A stretch of DNA of 42,431 nt from Bacteroidia bacterium. GTDB taxonomy: Bacteria > Bacteroidota > Bacteroidia > Chitinophagales > BACL12. The stretch lies in assembly GCA_030432405.1 (NCBI GenBank), contig JAUIHG010000008.1:1-42431 (forward strand), written 5' to 3'. Below are positions 1 through 7,838 of this stretch, one piece after another. The notes below the pieces were generated by a model. The model was not told the DNA's origin, made no database searches, and saw only the letters and a list, made by a program, of their open reading frames with translations. Positions within the stretch are counted from its first letter, which is position 1. Every line of letters begins with the position of its first letter. The position numbers and the translations under genes were made by a program.

Positions 1-195
1 TGGACGGCCGAAGGACGGTTGTTCTGGACCTCGGACCACGGCGGGGAGTACCGCTTCATCGGCCTGGACGGCCGGGTGATTGATCAAGGCCAGTACGCCT
101 CCGGCAAAGGCCAGATGCCCCTGCCGCAGGCCCACCAGGGCATCGTGGAACTGACCGAGGACGGTCGGCGCTACGCCCTGCGTTGGAGCCACTAA
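1..195 (+). CDS. C-terminal end of a secreted repeat protein (5' end outside window)
   Basis: The frame is open from base 1 to a TAA at 193-195 and gives 64 residues. These are almost identical to the last 64 residues of the protein encoded at 396-2030: at the protein level I see only one Lys/Glu change and one Arg/Gln change. The tail contains a GLDGRV-type strand followed by a short terminal strand ending in LRWSH. This resembles the C-terminal sorting region of type IX secreted proteins, although the usual motif is degenerate. The gene is therefore the first of at least three tandem paralogues. Its N-terminal part lies outside the window and cannot be described. Confidence 0.85.
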   Translation, partial: WTAEGRLFWTSDHGGEYRFIGLDGRVIDQGQYASGKGQMPLPQAHQGIVELTEDGRRYALRWSH

Positions 196-395
196 GCATC
201 TGCAGCTCCGCAGCCTGCGCAGGTGCTTCGCCGAAGGCGGAAACGCCTGTTGCACGAGCGCGCCGCTGCGAACCGGTGCATGGCCGATTGCGCCCGCCAT
301 TCTCTGCGCGGATGAAACGCGTGTGCCCTATCTTATGCTGGAATACCATATGTCCCGGATGACCGTGTTGCAGCATCCCGCAAAAGCCCCACCCC
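196..395. other. 200-base spacer between tandem paralogues
   Basis: No credible gene is visible on either strand. It holds the degenerate hairpin at 227-240 and a TATCTTAT stretch around 339 that could be a weak -7 box for the gene starting at 396. There is no clear terminator and no purine-rich ribosome site before the ATG. Confidence 0.5.
227..240. repeat. degenerate copy of the interspersed TTCGCC hairpin
   Basis: TTCGCC-GAA-GGCGG. The inner arms CGCC/GGCG pair, and the outer AA of the full element is replaced. It is intergenic, about 30 bases after the first stop. The same 14-mer recurs at 1812-1825 (inside the next gene) and 30687-30700 (intergenic). Confidence 0.6.
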
Positions 396-2030
396 ATGAC
401 CGAACGCCCCACCTCCCAGAAAGCCAATCCTTCCACTAAGCAGAGCCCCCTACAAAAGCTTTCGCAGCAGGCCAATGCCTACAGTGCAGCCGCAGCCACG
501 TTGATGGCCACCGGTGCTTCCATGCAGGCCCAGGCCGGTGTGGTGTATACCGATGTGGACCCGGATCAGACCATCAGCGATGCCAATTATGCCGTGGACT
601 TCAACGGCGACGGCCTGGTGGACATCACCGTCCAGCACCGTGCGTATTCTTTCGGATCAGGTTCCTACCTGAGCGCCTTCCGCTATGCCGAACTCAGTTT
701 GCCGCCCGGTAACGGTGTGCTGGTCATGGGCGCCTTTTTCCCGCCGGCAGCGGCCCTGAGCAGTGGCGATTTCATCGGTCCAACCGGCACGTTCAGCGAC
801 GTCTTTCCGCGCATGGCCGCGTGGTACCAATACATTTCCGGCGGTAGCAGCTCCCTGTACATTGACGGTCCATGGGTGGGCCTTAGCGACCGCTACTTGG
901 GGGTGGAATTCCTCATCAGCGGAAGCGTGCATTACGGCTGGATACGCATGGACGTCAGCAGCGACCTGACCAGCGTGACCATCAAGGACTTTGCCTACGA
1001 GGATGTGGCCGGTGTGCCCATCCAGGCCGGCAATGCAGCGCTTTCGGCCGAAACGGCCAGCGCATTGTTGGCCAGCGACATCGGAGACGTGGGCAATGGG
1101 GAGGACCTGGAATTGGCGTTTGACAACGCCAGCCCCGAAACGACCGTGTCCGAGTACCGCATGATTGCGGTTAAAAGCGCCAGCCTGCCCTTTGACCTGG
1201 CTGCCGCCGAAGCCCTGCCCGCTACGAGCTATGTTGCAGTGGCGCCAACCGGGAGCCCCATCGCCAACACCTTTGGCGTCTTTGTCCTGGACAGCGATGG
1301 GGACGCCATCGCACCGGGCGTGCCCTACACCTGCTTTGTGTTGAGCATGCCGGATGGCACGGACGCCACCCTGGCCGCCCTCTCCGATCCGTCCAACGAA
1401 GTCACCTTGTTGGCCAATGCCTCCCCGGCGGACAACGTCACGGCCACCGACATCGGCAACAACGGCAACGGTGCCGACATGGCCGTGGGCTTTACCCGCG
1501 CCACGGACGAAAGCACGGTGCTGGAATACCGCATCCTGGTGGTGGACAGCGCCGATGCGCCGCTGTTTGATGCCGCGGCAGCCTCCGCTGTACCCGCAGG
1601 CAATTACACGGCCGTGCCCAAGACGGGCAGCGACCTGAGCACCCTGCTCAGCGTCAGCGCCACCACCGTAAACGGCGACCTGCTGGCCAACAATGTGCCC
1701 TACGTGGTCTTTGTGCTCAGTGTGGCGGACGGCACCATTGCGCAAACCGATGTGCTTTCGCCGTCCAGCGCCGCCATCACCTTGCGCAACATAAGCGGCC
1801 TGGCGCCCGGCTTCGCCGAAGGCGGACCCAAGGCCTGGACGGCCGAAGGACGGTTGTTCTGGACCTCGGACCACGGCGGGGAGTACCGCTTCATCGGCCT
1901 GGACGGCCGGGTGATTGATCAAGGCCAGTACGCCTCCGGCGAAGGCCAGATGCCCCTGCCGCAGGCCCACCAGGGCATCGTGGAACTGACCGAGGACGGC
2001 CAGCGCTACGCCCTGCGTTGGAGCCATTGA
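396..2030 (+). CDS. secreted repeat protein with degenerate T9SS-like C-terminal domain (paralogue 2)
   Basis: 544 aa, start ATG at 396. A polar N-terminus is followed by a weak hydrophobic Ala-rich stretch (about 29-47) ending in AQA, a plausible signal peptide. Residues 68-76 (DFNGDGLVD) look like a calcium-binding DxNxDG loop. A HYGWIR motif near residue 182 belongs to an N-terminal domain also seen in other secreted bacterial proteins. Two copies of a domain of about 120 aa follow (roughly 215-340 and 341-463). Each has the order SDIGDxGNGxDL, TTVxEYRxxxVxS, FDxAxAxA, PYxxFVLSxxDG and SxxxTL, and is probably an immunoglobulin-like fold (inference). The last 65 residues resemble a sorting domain. 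The protein probably acts at the cell surface or outside the cell. Ligand and function are unknown. Confidence 0.85.
   Translation: MTERPTSQKANPSTKQSPLQKLSQQANAYSAAAATLMATGASMQAQAGVVYTDVDPDQTISDANYAVDFNGDGLVDITVQHRAYSFGSGSYLSAFRYAELSLPPGNGVLVMGAFFPPAAALSSGDFIGPTGTFSDVFPRMAAWYQYISGGSSSLYIDGPWVGLSDRYLGVEFLISGSVHYGWIRMDVSSDLTSVTIKDFAYEDVAGVPIQAGNAALSAETASALLASDIGDVGNGEDLELAFDNASPETTVSEYRMIAVKSASLPFDLAAAEALPATSYVAVAPTGSPIANTFGVFVLDSDGDAIAPGVPYTCFVLSMPDGTDATLAALSDPSNEVTLLANASPADNVTATDIGNNGNGADMAVGFTRATDESTVLEYRILVVDSADAPLFDAAAASAVPAGNYTAVPKTGSDLSTLLSVSATTVNGDLLANNVPYVVFVLSVADGTIAQTDVLSPSSAAITLRNISGLAPGFAEGGPKAWTAEGRLFWTSDHGGEYRFIGLDGRVIDQGQYASGEGQMPLPQAHQGIVELTEDGQRYALRWSH
1836..2030 (+). repeat. 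near-identical duplicate of bases 1-195
   Basis: The 195 bases that encode the C-terminus of the 396-2030 gene match bases 1-195 except for about six substitutions near the end. The third paralogue (2179-3813) is clearly diverged over the same region. This indicates recent duplication or gene conversion limited to two of the three genes, as far as the window shows. Confidence 0.9.
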
Positions 2031-2178
2031 GCCGTGCAGGCAGGCTCCGAAGCGGTCCTGCGGTGGATTTATCCACTGTATAACCCATTGTGCTTGTTTG
2101 AAGTGGTGCACCACGGATGCTAACTTCCATGGTGATTGGACCGTATTGGATATCGGACTCACATTCAAACAGCACCTC

Positions 2179-3813
2179 ATGCATCAGCGCCATACCCATC
2201 GCCCCCTATCCAAAGACACCCAACGCCGCCTGACGGCCTATTCCATGATGGCCGGAGCCCTGGTGGCCGGCATGGGCCAGGCCGAGGGCGCCATTGAATA
2301 CGTGGAAGTCGACAACGCCTTCGGCTTGGGCGGTGTCTATGACATCGATTTTGATGGAGACGGTACGTTGGACGCCACCATCGCTCAAAACTTCTCCTCG
2401 GGCACCAACATCGTTGGATTCTACAGCCAGAACAACCAGTTTGTCGGCTACGGATACCCGTCGTACGGATCCTACGTATATGCATCAGCACTTCCGGCCG
2501 GTGTGGATGTCGGGGCATCGGTCCTGCCCAACATGTATGTGGCCGCCTCCGGGCCCTTCCCCTTTGCCACGATGAACTACGGCAGCGGCATCGGCGCCTG
2601 GGCACCGATTTTTTCCTCGGATACCATCGATGCCTTCATCGGCATGCAGTTCCTCTCCGGTGCCGGCACCGTGCACTATGCCTGGATCCGCTGTAAGGTC
2701 AACAATGCGATGGGCTTTGAGATTGTCTCCTACGCCTGGGAAACCGATGCCCTGGTCTCCATTGTGACGGGCGATACCGGTCCTTTGCTTCCCCCTGCAT
2801 CCCCGGCACTTTCCCTGATGGCCTCGGATGCTGGAGACGCCAACGACGGCAGCGACCTGGCCCTGGCCTTCAGCCAGGCCGTGGACGAAACCACGGTTGC
2901 CGAGTACCGCGCCATCGCCGTGAAAAGCGCTGCTGCCGGCAGTTTTGACCTGGCTGCGGCAGAAGTCCTGGCCTCGGACCGCTTTGTGTCCGTGACCCCG
3001 AGCGGAACCGATCCGGCCATCGACTTTGCCGGTATTCTGGACGCCGACGGCGATGCCATTTCCGGCGGCAATACCTACGCCTGTTTTGTGCTGAGCATGG
3101 CCGACGCCGCCACGGCCATCGGCAATACGCTGTCCGATTCCTCCAACCACGTGGCCCTGGTCACCGCGGCTTCCGCCGCCCAGAACCTTTCCGGCCAGGA
3201 TTTCGACGATAATGGAGACCCCACCGATTTCCGTGTGCGCTTTGACCCCGCTCCCAATGAAGCCACCGTCACCGAATACCGGGTCCTGGTGGTGGATTCC
3301 ATTTCCGTTCCGGGTTTCGATCTGGCCACCGCACAGGCTGTAGCCTCCGGGAACTACACTTCCATAAGCCCGAGCGGTGCCCCCACCGACATCTTCCTCG
3401 ATGCCGCTGCCACGGATGTGGACGGCGATCCGATCCAGCAGTTCCTCCCCTACCAATTTTTTGTCCTGAGCGTGGCCGATGGCAGCATCGCCACCGAAGA
3501 CGTCCTGGCCGGTCCCTCCAACGTGGTGACCCTCAGGTTTGTCGACGGCCTGCCCAGCCCGGAAAGCCTCGGTTGGACAGCCACCATCCAGGACGGCCAA
3601 TTGGTGGTCGACGCCACGCCTACCGGCGAAAGCCACCCCCTGCGCTGGGTGGGCATGGACGGCCGGGTGCTGGCCGAGTGGAGCTATAGCGGCGGACGTG
3701 CGGTCTTCGCCCTTCCGGGCTCGGGCTTGAACGCCGAGGCCCCCATCCAGGGCCTGCTGCAATGGCAATTGCCCGAAGCTGCAGTGGCCCTGCGTCCGCG
3801 GCAGCAATACTGA
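2179..3813 (+). CDS. secreted repeat protein, paralogue 3
   Basis: Exactly 544 aa, like its upstream paralogue. I start it at ATG 2179 rather than at the in-frame TTG 2098, because the signal peptide (about residues 18-36, ending GQAEG) follows a short polar head from this Met. Residues 55-65 contain a DFDGDGTLD calcium-type loop. A HYAWIR motif corresponds to HYGWIR of the neighbour. Two repeats of about 120 aa follow, with SDAGDxNDGSDL and TTVAEYRAIAVKS signatures. The C-terminus keeps the GMDGRV strand but is otherwise diverged. The stop is separated by one base from the stop of the convergent gene. Exported, function unknown. Confidence 0.85.
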   Translation: MHQRHTHRPLSKDTQRRLTAYSMMAGALVAGMGQAEGAIEYVEVDNAFGLGGVYDIDFDGDGTLDATIAQNFSSGTNIVGFYSQNNQFVGYGYPSYGSYVYASALPAGVDVGASVLPNMYVAASGPFPFATMNYGSGIGAWAPIFSSDTIDAFIGMQFLSGAGTVHYAWIRCKVNNAMGFEIVSYAWETDALVSIVTGDTGPLLPPASPALSLMASDAGDANDGSDLALAFSQAVDETTVAEYRAIAVKSAAAGSFDLAAAEVLASDRFVSVTPSGTDPAIDFAGILDADGDAISGGNTYACFVLSMADAATAIGNTLSDSSNHVALVTAASAAQNLSGQDFDDNGDPTDFRVRFDPAPNEATVTEYRVLVVDSISVPGFDLATAQAVASGNYTSISPSGAPTDIFLDAAATDVDGDPIQQFLPYQFFVLSVADGSIATEDVLAGPSNVVTLRFVDGLPSPESLGWTATIQDGQLVVDATPTGESHPLRWVGMDGRVLAEWSYSGGRAVFALPGSGLNAEAPIQGLLQWQLPEAAVALRPRQQY

Positions 3814-3814
3814 G

Positions 3815-5302
3815 TCAGGCGTTTTTGGCCGTTCGGCGGCTGAGCCACCAGGCCACATCCGCGTCGTCGTCGGTCCAGGCCTTTCCGGAACGTTCCAATA
3901 GCGCAGGCCATTCGGTTTCCAGGGCCTTCCAGGCACGCAGCCGGGTTTGGGCATCGGGTGTTCTGGCCTGGCGTTGAAGCGCCTGGTGGATGGCCTCCAG
4001 GTGGGGCAGTTTGCCCACATGCTTGCGCTGTTCGCGCAGCAAGCGCGGACTTTCCGAGCCTACAAAAGCGCGGTTGCCCAAATCCCAATGGGCCAGCAGG
4101 AAATGGAGGCGAACCAGCGCCTGCATGCGTGGATAGAGCTTGGGATCGGTCTCCTGCAGCACCATCAGGCACCAATCCACGCAACGTTCCGGGCGGCCAT
4201 GGTGCAAATGGTGCTGGCCAATGGCCGCCTGCAAGGCCAGGCGCCAGACCGGTTCCACGCGATGGCCGTACAGGCGGTAGCTGTCCTCCAGACCCGCCAC
4301 CATGGATGCCTGGGTCTTTGCATCTTGATGCCGGTAGGCGTTCATGGACAAAATGCCGGCCCGGATGCGGCAGGTCATCTCCAGGATTTCCCGGTTGGGA
4401 ATGCGGTACCGGCCCGGAAAATCCTCCATGGTCCGGCAGAGTGCCAGCACATCGTCAAAGCGCCCGGTGCGCGTACAGGCCTGAATCAGGTTCTGCAGGG
4501 CGATGAGGTAGTGTGTTCCCCGTTCGCGGATGAATTCCGGATCGGCTTCCAGGCTGCGCACGTGTTCCAGGCGGATCGTGTGCTCCTCCTCAAAATTGCC
4601 TTTCAGGTTGGCCAACAAGCCCCGGTGGTTGATGGCGTCAAACCGCATAATGGGCAGCGCAGGATCCGGAGGCTGGACAAACATGGGATCGCGTTCCAAC
4701 TCGGCCAGCATGGCCTCCCGCTCGGCGGACTTAGGCGCCGTACGCCGCATGGCTTTGATGAAGTGCATTTTCAACCGCATGAACGCAAAGCCGTCGAGCT
4801 GCTGATAGCCCATGGCTTCAACCTCCTCCCGTCCATGCGCCAGGAGTTGGTCGATGATGGAAAAATCCTCCATCAATACGGCATTGGCCCACCATTGCTC
4901 CTCCACCAGCATCCGCTCGGAAAAAACGGCTTGTTCGGCGGCCAGTTTCCGGGCACGCCGCAACATGTTGGTGGCGTCTTCAAATTGCCGCCGATCGAAC
5001 AGGACTCGGGCGCGTTCCACCATATTGAGCACGCGGCTGCTGGGCATCGCCTGCCGGCGATACGCCACCAGACTGTCCAGCAGGGCTTCCCAGAGGTAGT
5101 GCTGCAGTCGGCGAAAACGGTCCTTGCTCGGCGCGCCCAAGGCCTGATGGACCTTGGCGGCATCGGGCGCCTTTTGCCGGTCCAATACGTCAAAAAGCTT
5201 GAGGTAGGCCGCATCCTTGGCCCGTGCCGCCATACGGAAATGCCGCTTTTCGGTGCGGTTGAGGCTTTTGATCAGCTCAAACAAGCTGCTGTTGAGGGCC
5301 AT
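3815..5302 (-). CDS. Bacteroidota-type ~500-aa helical protein, copy A
   Basis: 495 aa, start at the ATG whose complement is 5300-5302. The N-terminus has LFELIKSLNRTEKRHFR followed by YLKLFDVLDRQ. This is the hallmark of a family of uncharacterised proteins, widespread in Bacteroidota, that open with a (L/Y)xxLxxSLxxxEKRxFK segment and continue as an all-alpha, TPR-like chain. There is no signal peptide and no membrane segment, so it is probably cytoplasmic. A distant paralogue lies at 6249-7763, with a TPR protein between them on the same strand. The role is unknown; a scaffold or regulatory role would be inference only. Confidence 0.85.
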   Translation of the reverse strand: MALNSSLFELIKSLNRTEKRHFRMAARAKDAAYLKLFDVLDRQKAPDAAKVHQALGAPSKDRFRRLQHYLWEALLDSLVAYRRQAMPSSRVLNMVERARVLFDRRQFEDATNMLRRARKLAAEQAVFSERMLVEEQWWANAVLMEDFSIIDQLLAHGREEVEAMGYQQLDGFAFMRLKMHFIKAMRRTAPKSAEREAMLAELERDPMFVQPPDPALPIMRFDAINHRGLLANLKGNFEEEHTIRLEHVRSLEADPEFIRERGTHYLIALQNLIQACTRTGRFDDVLALCRTMEDFPGRYRIPNREILEMTCRIRAGILSMNAYRHQDAKTQASMVAGLEDSYRLYGHRVEPVWRLALQAAIGQHHLHHGRPERCVDWCLMVLQETDPKLYPRMQALVRLHFLLAHWDLGNRAFVGSESPRLLREQRKHVGKLPHLEAIHQALQRQARTPDAQTRLRAWKALETEWPALLERSGKAWTDDDADVAWWLSRRTAKNA

Positions 5303-5391
5303 ACAGAGGGGCTGGGAATGCTTGGAAAGATGCTAATCAACGGCTGCAAAATATTGCAAACCAGCTGTTTATACCCCAATAGACCCCATTG

Positions 5392-5399
5392 GAAAGGTA
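5392..5399 (-). promoter_or_regulatory. possible -7 box TACCTTTC
   Basis: The minus strand reads TACCTTTC, one mismatch from the Bacteroidota -7 consensus TAnnTTTG, about 90 bases upstream of the start at 5302. No convincing -33 TTTG was found, so this is weak. Confidence 0.3.
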
Positions 5400-5483
5400 C
5401 AATGACCCACTTTTTTGCCTTGCGGCTGGCAGGACAACGCTGCACCTTAGCGTCAGCACTGAACGATACGCACTGAAACGTTG

Positions 5484-5508
5484 TCGCCCTGGTCTTTGGC
5501 CAGGGCGA
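5484..5508 (-). terminator. 9-bp hairpin after the TPR gene
   Basis: TCGCCCTGG and CCAGGGCGA pair perfectly across a 7-base loop. The hairpin starts about 35 bases past the stop of the 5543-6130 gene. Neither side carries a strong T-run (the plus side reads TGGCGTTTT), so termination is plausible but not secure. The rest of 5303-5542 shows no gene. Confidence 0.4.
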
Positions 5509-5542
5509 TGGCGTTTTAAAGGGGTGTTACGCCTGCAGCAGA

Positions 5543-6130
5543 TCAGGTGCCGTCCATGGCCAAAGCCTTGCGCAGGCGCGCCAGCAGTTGATTGGCGCGC
5601 TGCTTGCCTTCTGCATCGGCCACAGAACGGTACCGCACCAGGGCTTCCATGGCCGCACCGTAGGCCTTGTGCAACAAATGCAGTTGCGCGAGGCTCCAAT
5701 GCACCGAAGGGACCTCCGGTTCGATTTCCGAAGCAATGTGGTAATGCACGCGCGCCTTGTTGTACTCCCCCAAATCGTAGTACAGGTTGCCCAGGTGTCT
5801 GTGCGTATGCGCATGGCGAGGGACTTCCTTCAAGGCGCGGTTGAAGCAGGCCAAGGCACCACGGCGTTTGCCTTCGCGGGTTTCCAGCACACCGAGGGCA
5901 CACCAGGCATCCGCAGGTTGGTCGTCTTCCAGAATGGCCTGCCGGAAACGCATGGCCGCTTTGGGATCTCGGTTCGCCGCAAGGCGGCAGGCTTCCGCAT
6001 ACGTGCCCTTGTTGGCCGGGCTGTCCTGCGGCGCAGCATCCGGAATGCGTTCTTCCACGCGATCGGTTCCGTGGCCGTTCAAAGCAGGTGAGGCGTGTAC
6101 GCCAAACGGGAGCGGGATGATGGTCGCCAT
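5543..6130 (-). CDS. tetratricopeptide-repeat protein
   Basis: 195 aa from the ATG at 6130. An upstream in-frame extension to 6262 is compositionally unlike the rest and crosses the promoter-like region, so I reject it. After a short N-terminus the protein carries about four TPR units (roughly residues 45-180) with ADAWCALG, AHTHRHLGNLYYDLG and SVHWSLAQLHLLH helices typical of TPR A/B pairs. There is no signal peptide. It sits between the two paralogous 500-aa helical proteins on the same strand, which hints at a shared role. A protein-protein interaction function is inferred from the repeat type. Confidence 0.8.
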   Translation of the reverse strand: MATIIPLPFGVHASPALNGHGTDRVEERIPDAAPQDSPANKGTYAEACRLAANRDPKAAMRFRQAILEDDQPADAWCALGVLETREGKRRGALACFNRALKEVPRHAHTHRHLGNLYYDLGEYNKARVHYHIASEIEPEVPSVHWSLAQLHLLHKAYGAAMEALVRYRSVADAEGKQRANQLLARLRKALAMDGT

Positions 6131-6201
6131 AGGTAATCGTTCTGTTGCCTTCCTCCATAGCGCGCAGCGGTTCCAAGGCTGTGCGCAGGCATGTCTTCTA
6201 C

Positions 6202-6209
6202 CAATAATA
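6202..6209 (-). promoter_or_regulatory. possible -7 box TATTATTG for the TPR gene
   Basis: The minus strand reads TATTATTG (one mismatch to TAnnTTTG) about 75 bases before the start at 6130. A TTTC lies about 20 bases further upstream, as a possible -33 element inside the loop of the inverted repeat at 6220-6243. Confidence 0.4.
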
Positions 6210-6219
6210 CGGCGCATTG

Positions 6220-6243
6220 GGTTAAGGAAACATCCCCTTAACC
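6220..6243. promoter_or_regulatory. perfect 8-bp inverted repeat GGTTAAGG-N8-CCTTAACC
   Basis: Two perfect 8-base arms with an 8-base spacer sit in the 118-base gap between 6131 and 6248, just upstream of the putative TPR promoter and just past the stop of the 6249-7763 gene. With no T-run on either side, an operator is as likely as a terminator. Confidence 0.4.
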
Positions 6244-6248
6244 TTGTC

Positions 6249-7763
6249 CTAACGTGGATCATCGCCTGCCTTGACGCGCTCCGCGCGAAGCTCCAGGACC
6301 GTGCAGCGGCGCTTCAACGCTTCCAAACAGGCTTCTACGTCCAGGTACAGATCCCAGGCCTCCGGCTGTCGGGTTGGCCGCAGCGCTTGCCTCAGTGCGT
6401 CCAGCATCTGCGCACGCGCTGAAGGCAGCGCCTTGACATACCGCAGCAAATGCTCTACCACATGCCGCTCCATGTCGAGCAAATAGCCGTTTTCCGCTGC
6501 TTCACGGCTGTCGTGCTCCAGGCGGCTCTGCAGCACCTCCAGCTCCTGGTCCTCCAACCATTGCAGGTAGCTGAGGATGCGGCTGAACATGTGCTGCTGC
6601 CGCAATTGTGCGTGCGCGGGATCCTGCCAGAAGCGCTGAAGCCAATAGGCGGAATCCTTCTTGCGGCCAGCGCAGTGGTCCAGAATGGCCAATTCCAGCT
6701 GAATGGCCAGCTTGAAAGCCCGGTTGATGCCAGAATGGCCCAAACCCGCTTCAATCCTTCGCCGTTCGGCGGCTTCCAAATCCACCCCGTCAAAGACGCT
6801 GAGCACCAGGCCATACAGCGAGAGGCTCTCCCAATGGCGGTCCTGGGCAACCGGATCCTCGGTGGAAAAATTGCGCAGGCGTTCCAGGTTGCTGCGCACC
6901 TCGTCCATATCCCGCGCGATCAGCGCCCGGCCCATCAGGTTGTTGAGCATGGCCACGTACCAACCGGGATTTTCGGCCTGCCAGGCGGTTTCCTGCTCGC
7001 ATAGGGCCACCGCCTTTTGCATGGCCGCATAGGCTTCTACGGGCTTGCTGGATACCACCATATGCTCGGCCTCCAGGTGCATGCGGATCATGCGGTTCAG
7101 GCTGCTGCCGGACCTTTTGGCCTCGGCATACCATGCGCTTTCCAGCTCTTCCAGCACCCAGGGATCGTCGATGCCCTTGCCGCCCTTGCGCCAACGCACG
7201 ATTTCGGCGTGCAGCCGGGCGTGCAGGCGCATCAGGCGCGTCCATTCCACCTGATAGCCGCTGTACACCAGCATTTCATCCAAGACGGCATACATGCGTT
7301 CGTCGCGTTCGCCACCGGCCTTCCAGCGGCCCAACAGGCCTTTGAGCTGATCCAGCGCTTGGATGACGAGGGTATAGCGGTGCTGCTCCTTGGCAATGGT
7401 CAGCGCACGTTCGTACAGCGTGGCCGCCCGGTAATAGATGCGTTTTTCGGCAAACAGGTCGCCTTGGCGCAGCAGCAGTGCACAGCGTTCTTCCTGCCGC
7501 AGGCCCTTTTCATGGGCCAACAGGGCGGACAGCAGGGCGTCCATGAGGTTGCGCTTGGCGGCAGCCAGGCGCCGCTTGTCGGCAAACTGCTTTTCCAGCT
7601 GCTCCGGCGCATAGCTGGGCATGCGCTCCAGGGCACGGAACAGGTGCAGGTATCCGTGTTCGCCATCCTTGGCGCCATAGCGTTCCGCCTGAAGGCGAAA
7701 ACGGCGTTTCTCGGCCTTGGTGAGGGCCTGAACCAGGTCGTACAGGGGTTCCTTGCGGGGCAT
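6249..7763 (-). CDS. Bacteroidota-type ~500-aa helical protein, copy B
   Basis: 504 aa from the ATG at 7763. An in-frame extension beyond it would run antisense into corA and is rejected. The N-terminus PLYDLVQALTKAEKRRFR then YLHLFRALERM aligns with the LFELIKSLNRTEKRHFR and YLKLFDVLDRQ start of the protein at 3815-5302. The remainder is leucine- and arginine-rich all-alpha sequence with TPR-like spacing and no membrane segment. The two copies are only distantly similar past the first 60 residues, so the duplication is old. Function unknown. It diverges from corA. Confidence 0.85.
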   Translation of the reverse strand: MPRKEPLYDLVQALTKAEKRRFRLQAERYGAKDGEHGYLHLFRALERMPSYAPEQLEKQFADKRRLAAAKRNLMDALLSALLAHEKGLRQEERCALLLRQGDLFAEKRIYYRAATLYERALTIAKEQHRYTLVIQALDQLKGLLGRWKAGGERDERMYAVLDEMLVYSGYQVEWTRLMRLHARLHAEIVRWRKGGKGIDDPWVLEELESAWYAEAKRSGSSLNRMIRMHLEAEHMVVSSKPVEAYAAMQKAVALCEQETAWQAENPGWYVAMLNNLMGRALIARDMDEVRSNLERLRNFSTEDPVAQDRHWESLSLYGLVLSVFDGVDLEAAERRRIEAGLGHSGINRAFKLAIQLELAILDHCAGRKKDSAYWLQRFWQDPAHAQLRQQHMFSRILSYLQWLEDQELEVLQSRLEHDSREAAENGYLLDMERHVVEHLLRYVKALPSARAQMLDALRQALRPTRQPEAWDLYLDVEACLEALKRRCTVLELRAERVKAGDDPR

Positions 7764-7780
7764 CGTACCGGCAACTGGGG

Positions 7781-7788
7781 CTAACTTA
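7781..7788 (-). promoter_or_regulatory. possible -7 box TAAGTTAG
   Basis: The minus strand reads TAAGTTAG, one mismatch to TAnnTTTG, 17 bases before the ATG at 7763. The same TAnnTTAG form occurs before the oxidoreductase gene at 17414. It lies in the divergent gap shared with corA. Confidence 0.45.
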
Positions 7789-7838
7789 CCGCAACGGCCC
7801 GCAATGCCATACCCCGGTACAGACCACGAGCGCAGACC

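Noticed and set aside
2098..2178. TTG start giving a longer third paralogue
   Set aside because: It would place 27 extra polar residues before the signal peptide and is not matched by the neighbouring paralogue.
657..2180. Long open frame antisense to the first complete paralogue, and similar long antisense frames opposite 2485-4020, 12070-13974, 17510-19225, 21169-22818, 23194-25140, 28522-30210 and 39999-41633
   Set aside because: They mirror well-supported genes, have His/Gly/Arg-rich shadow composition, and have no recognisable domain. GC-rich codon usage readily opens such frames.
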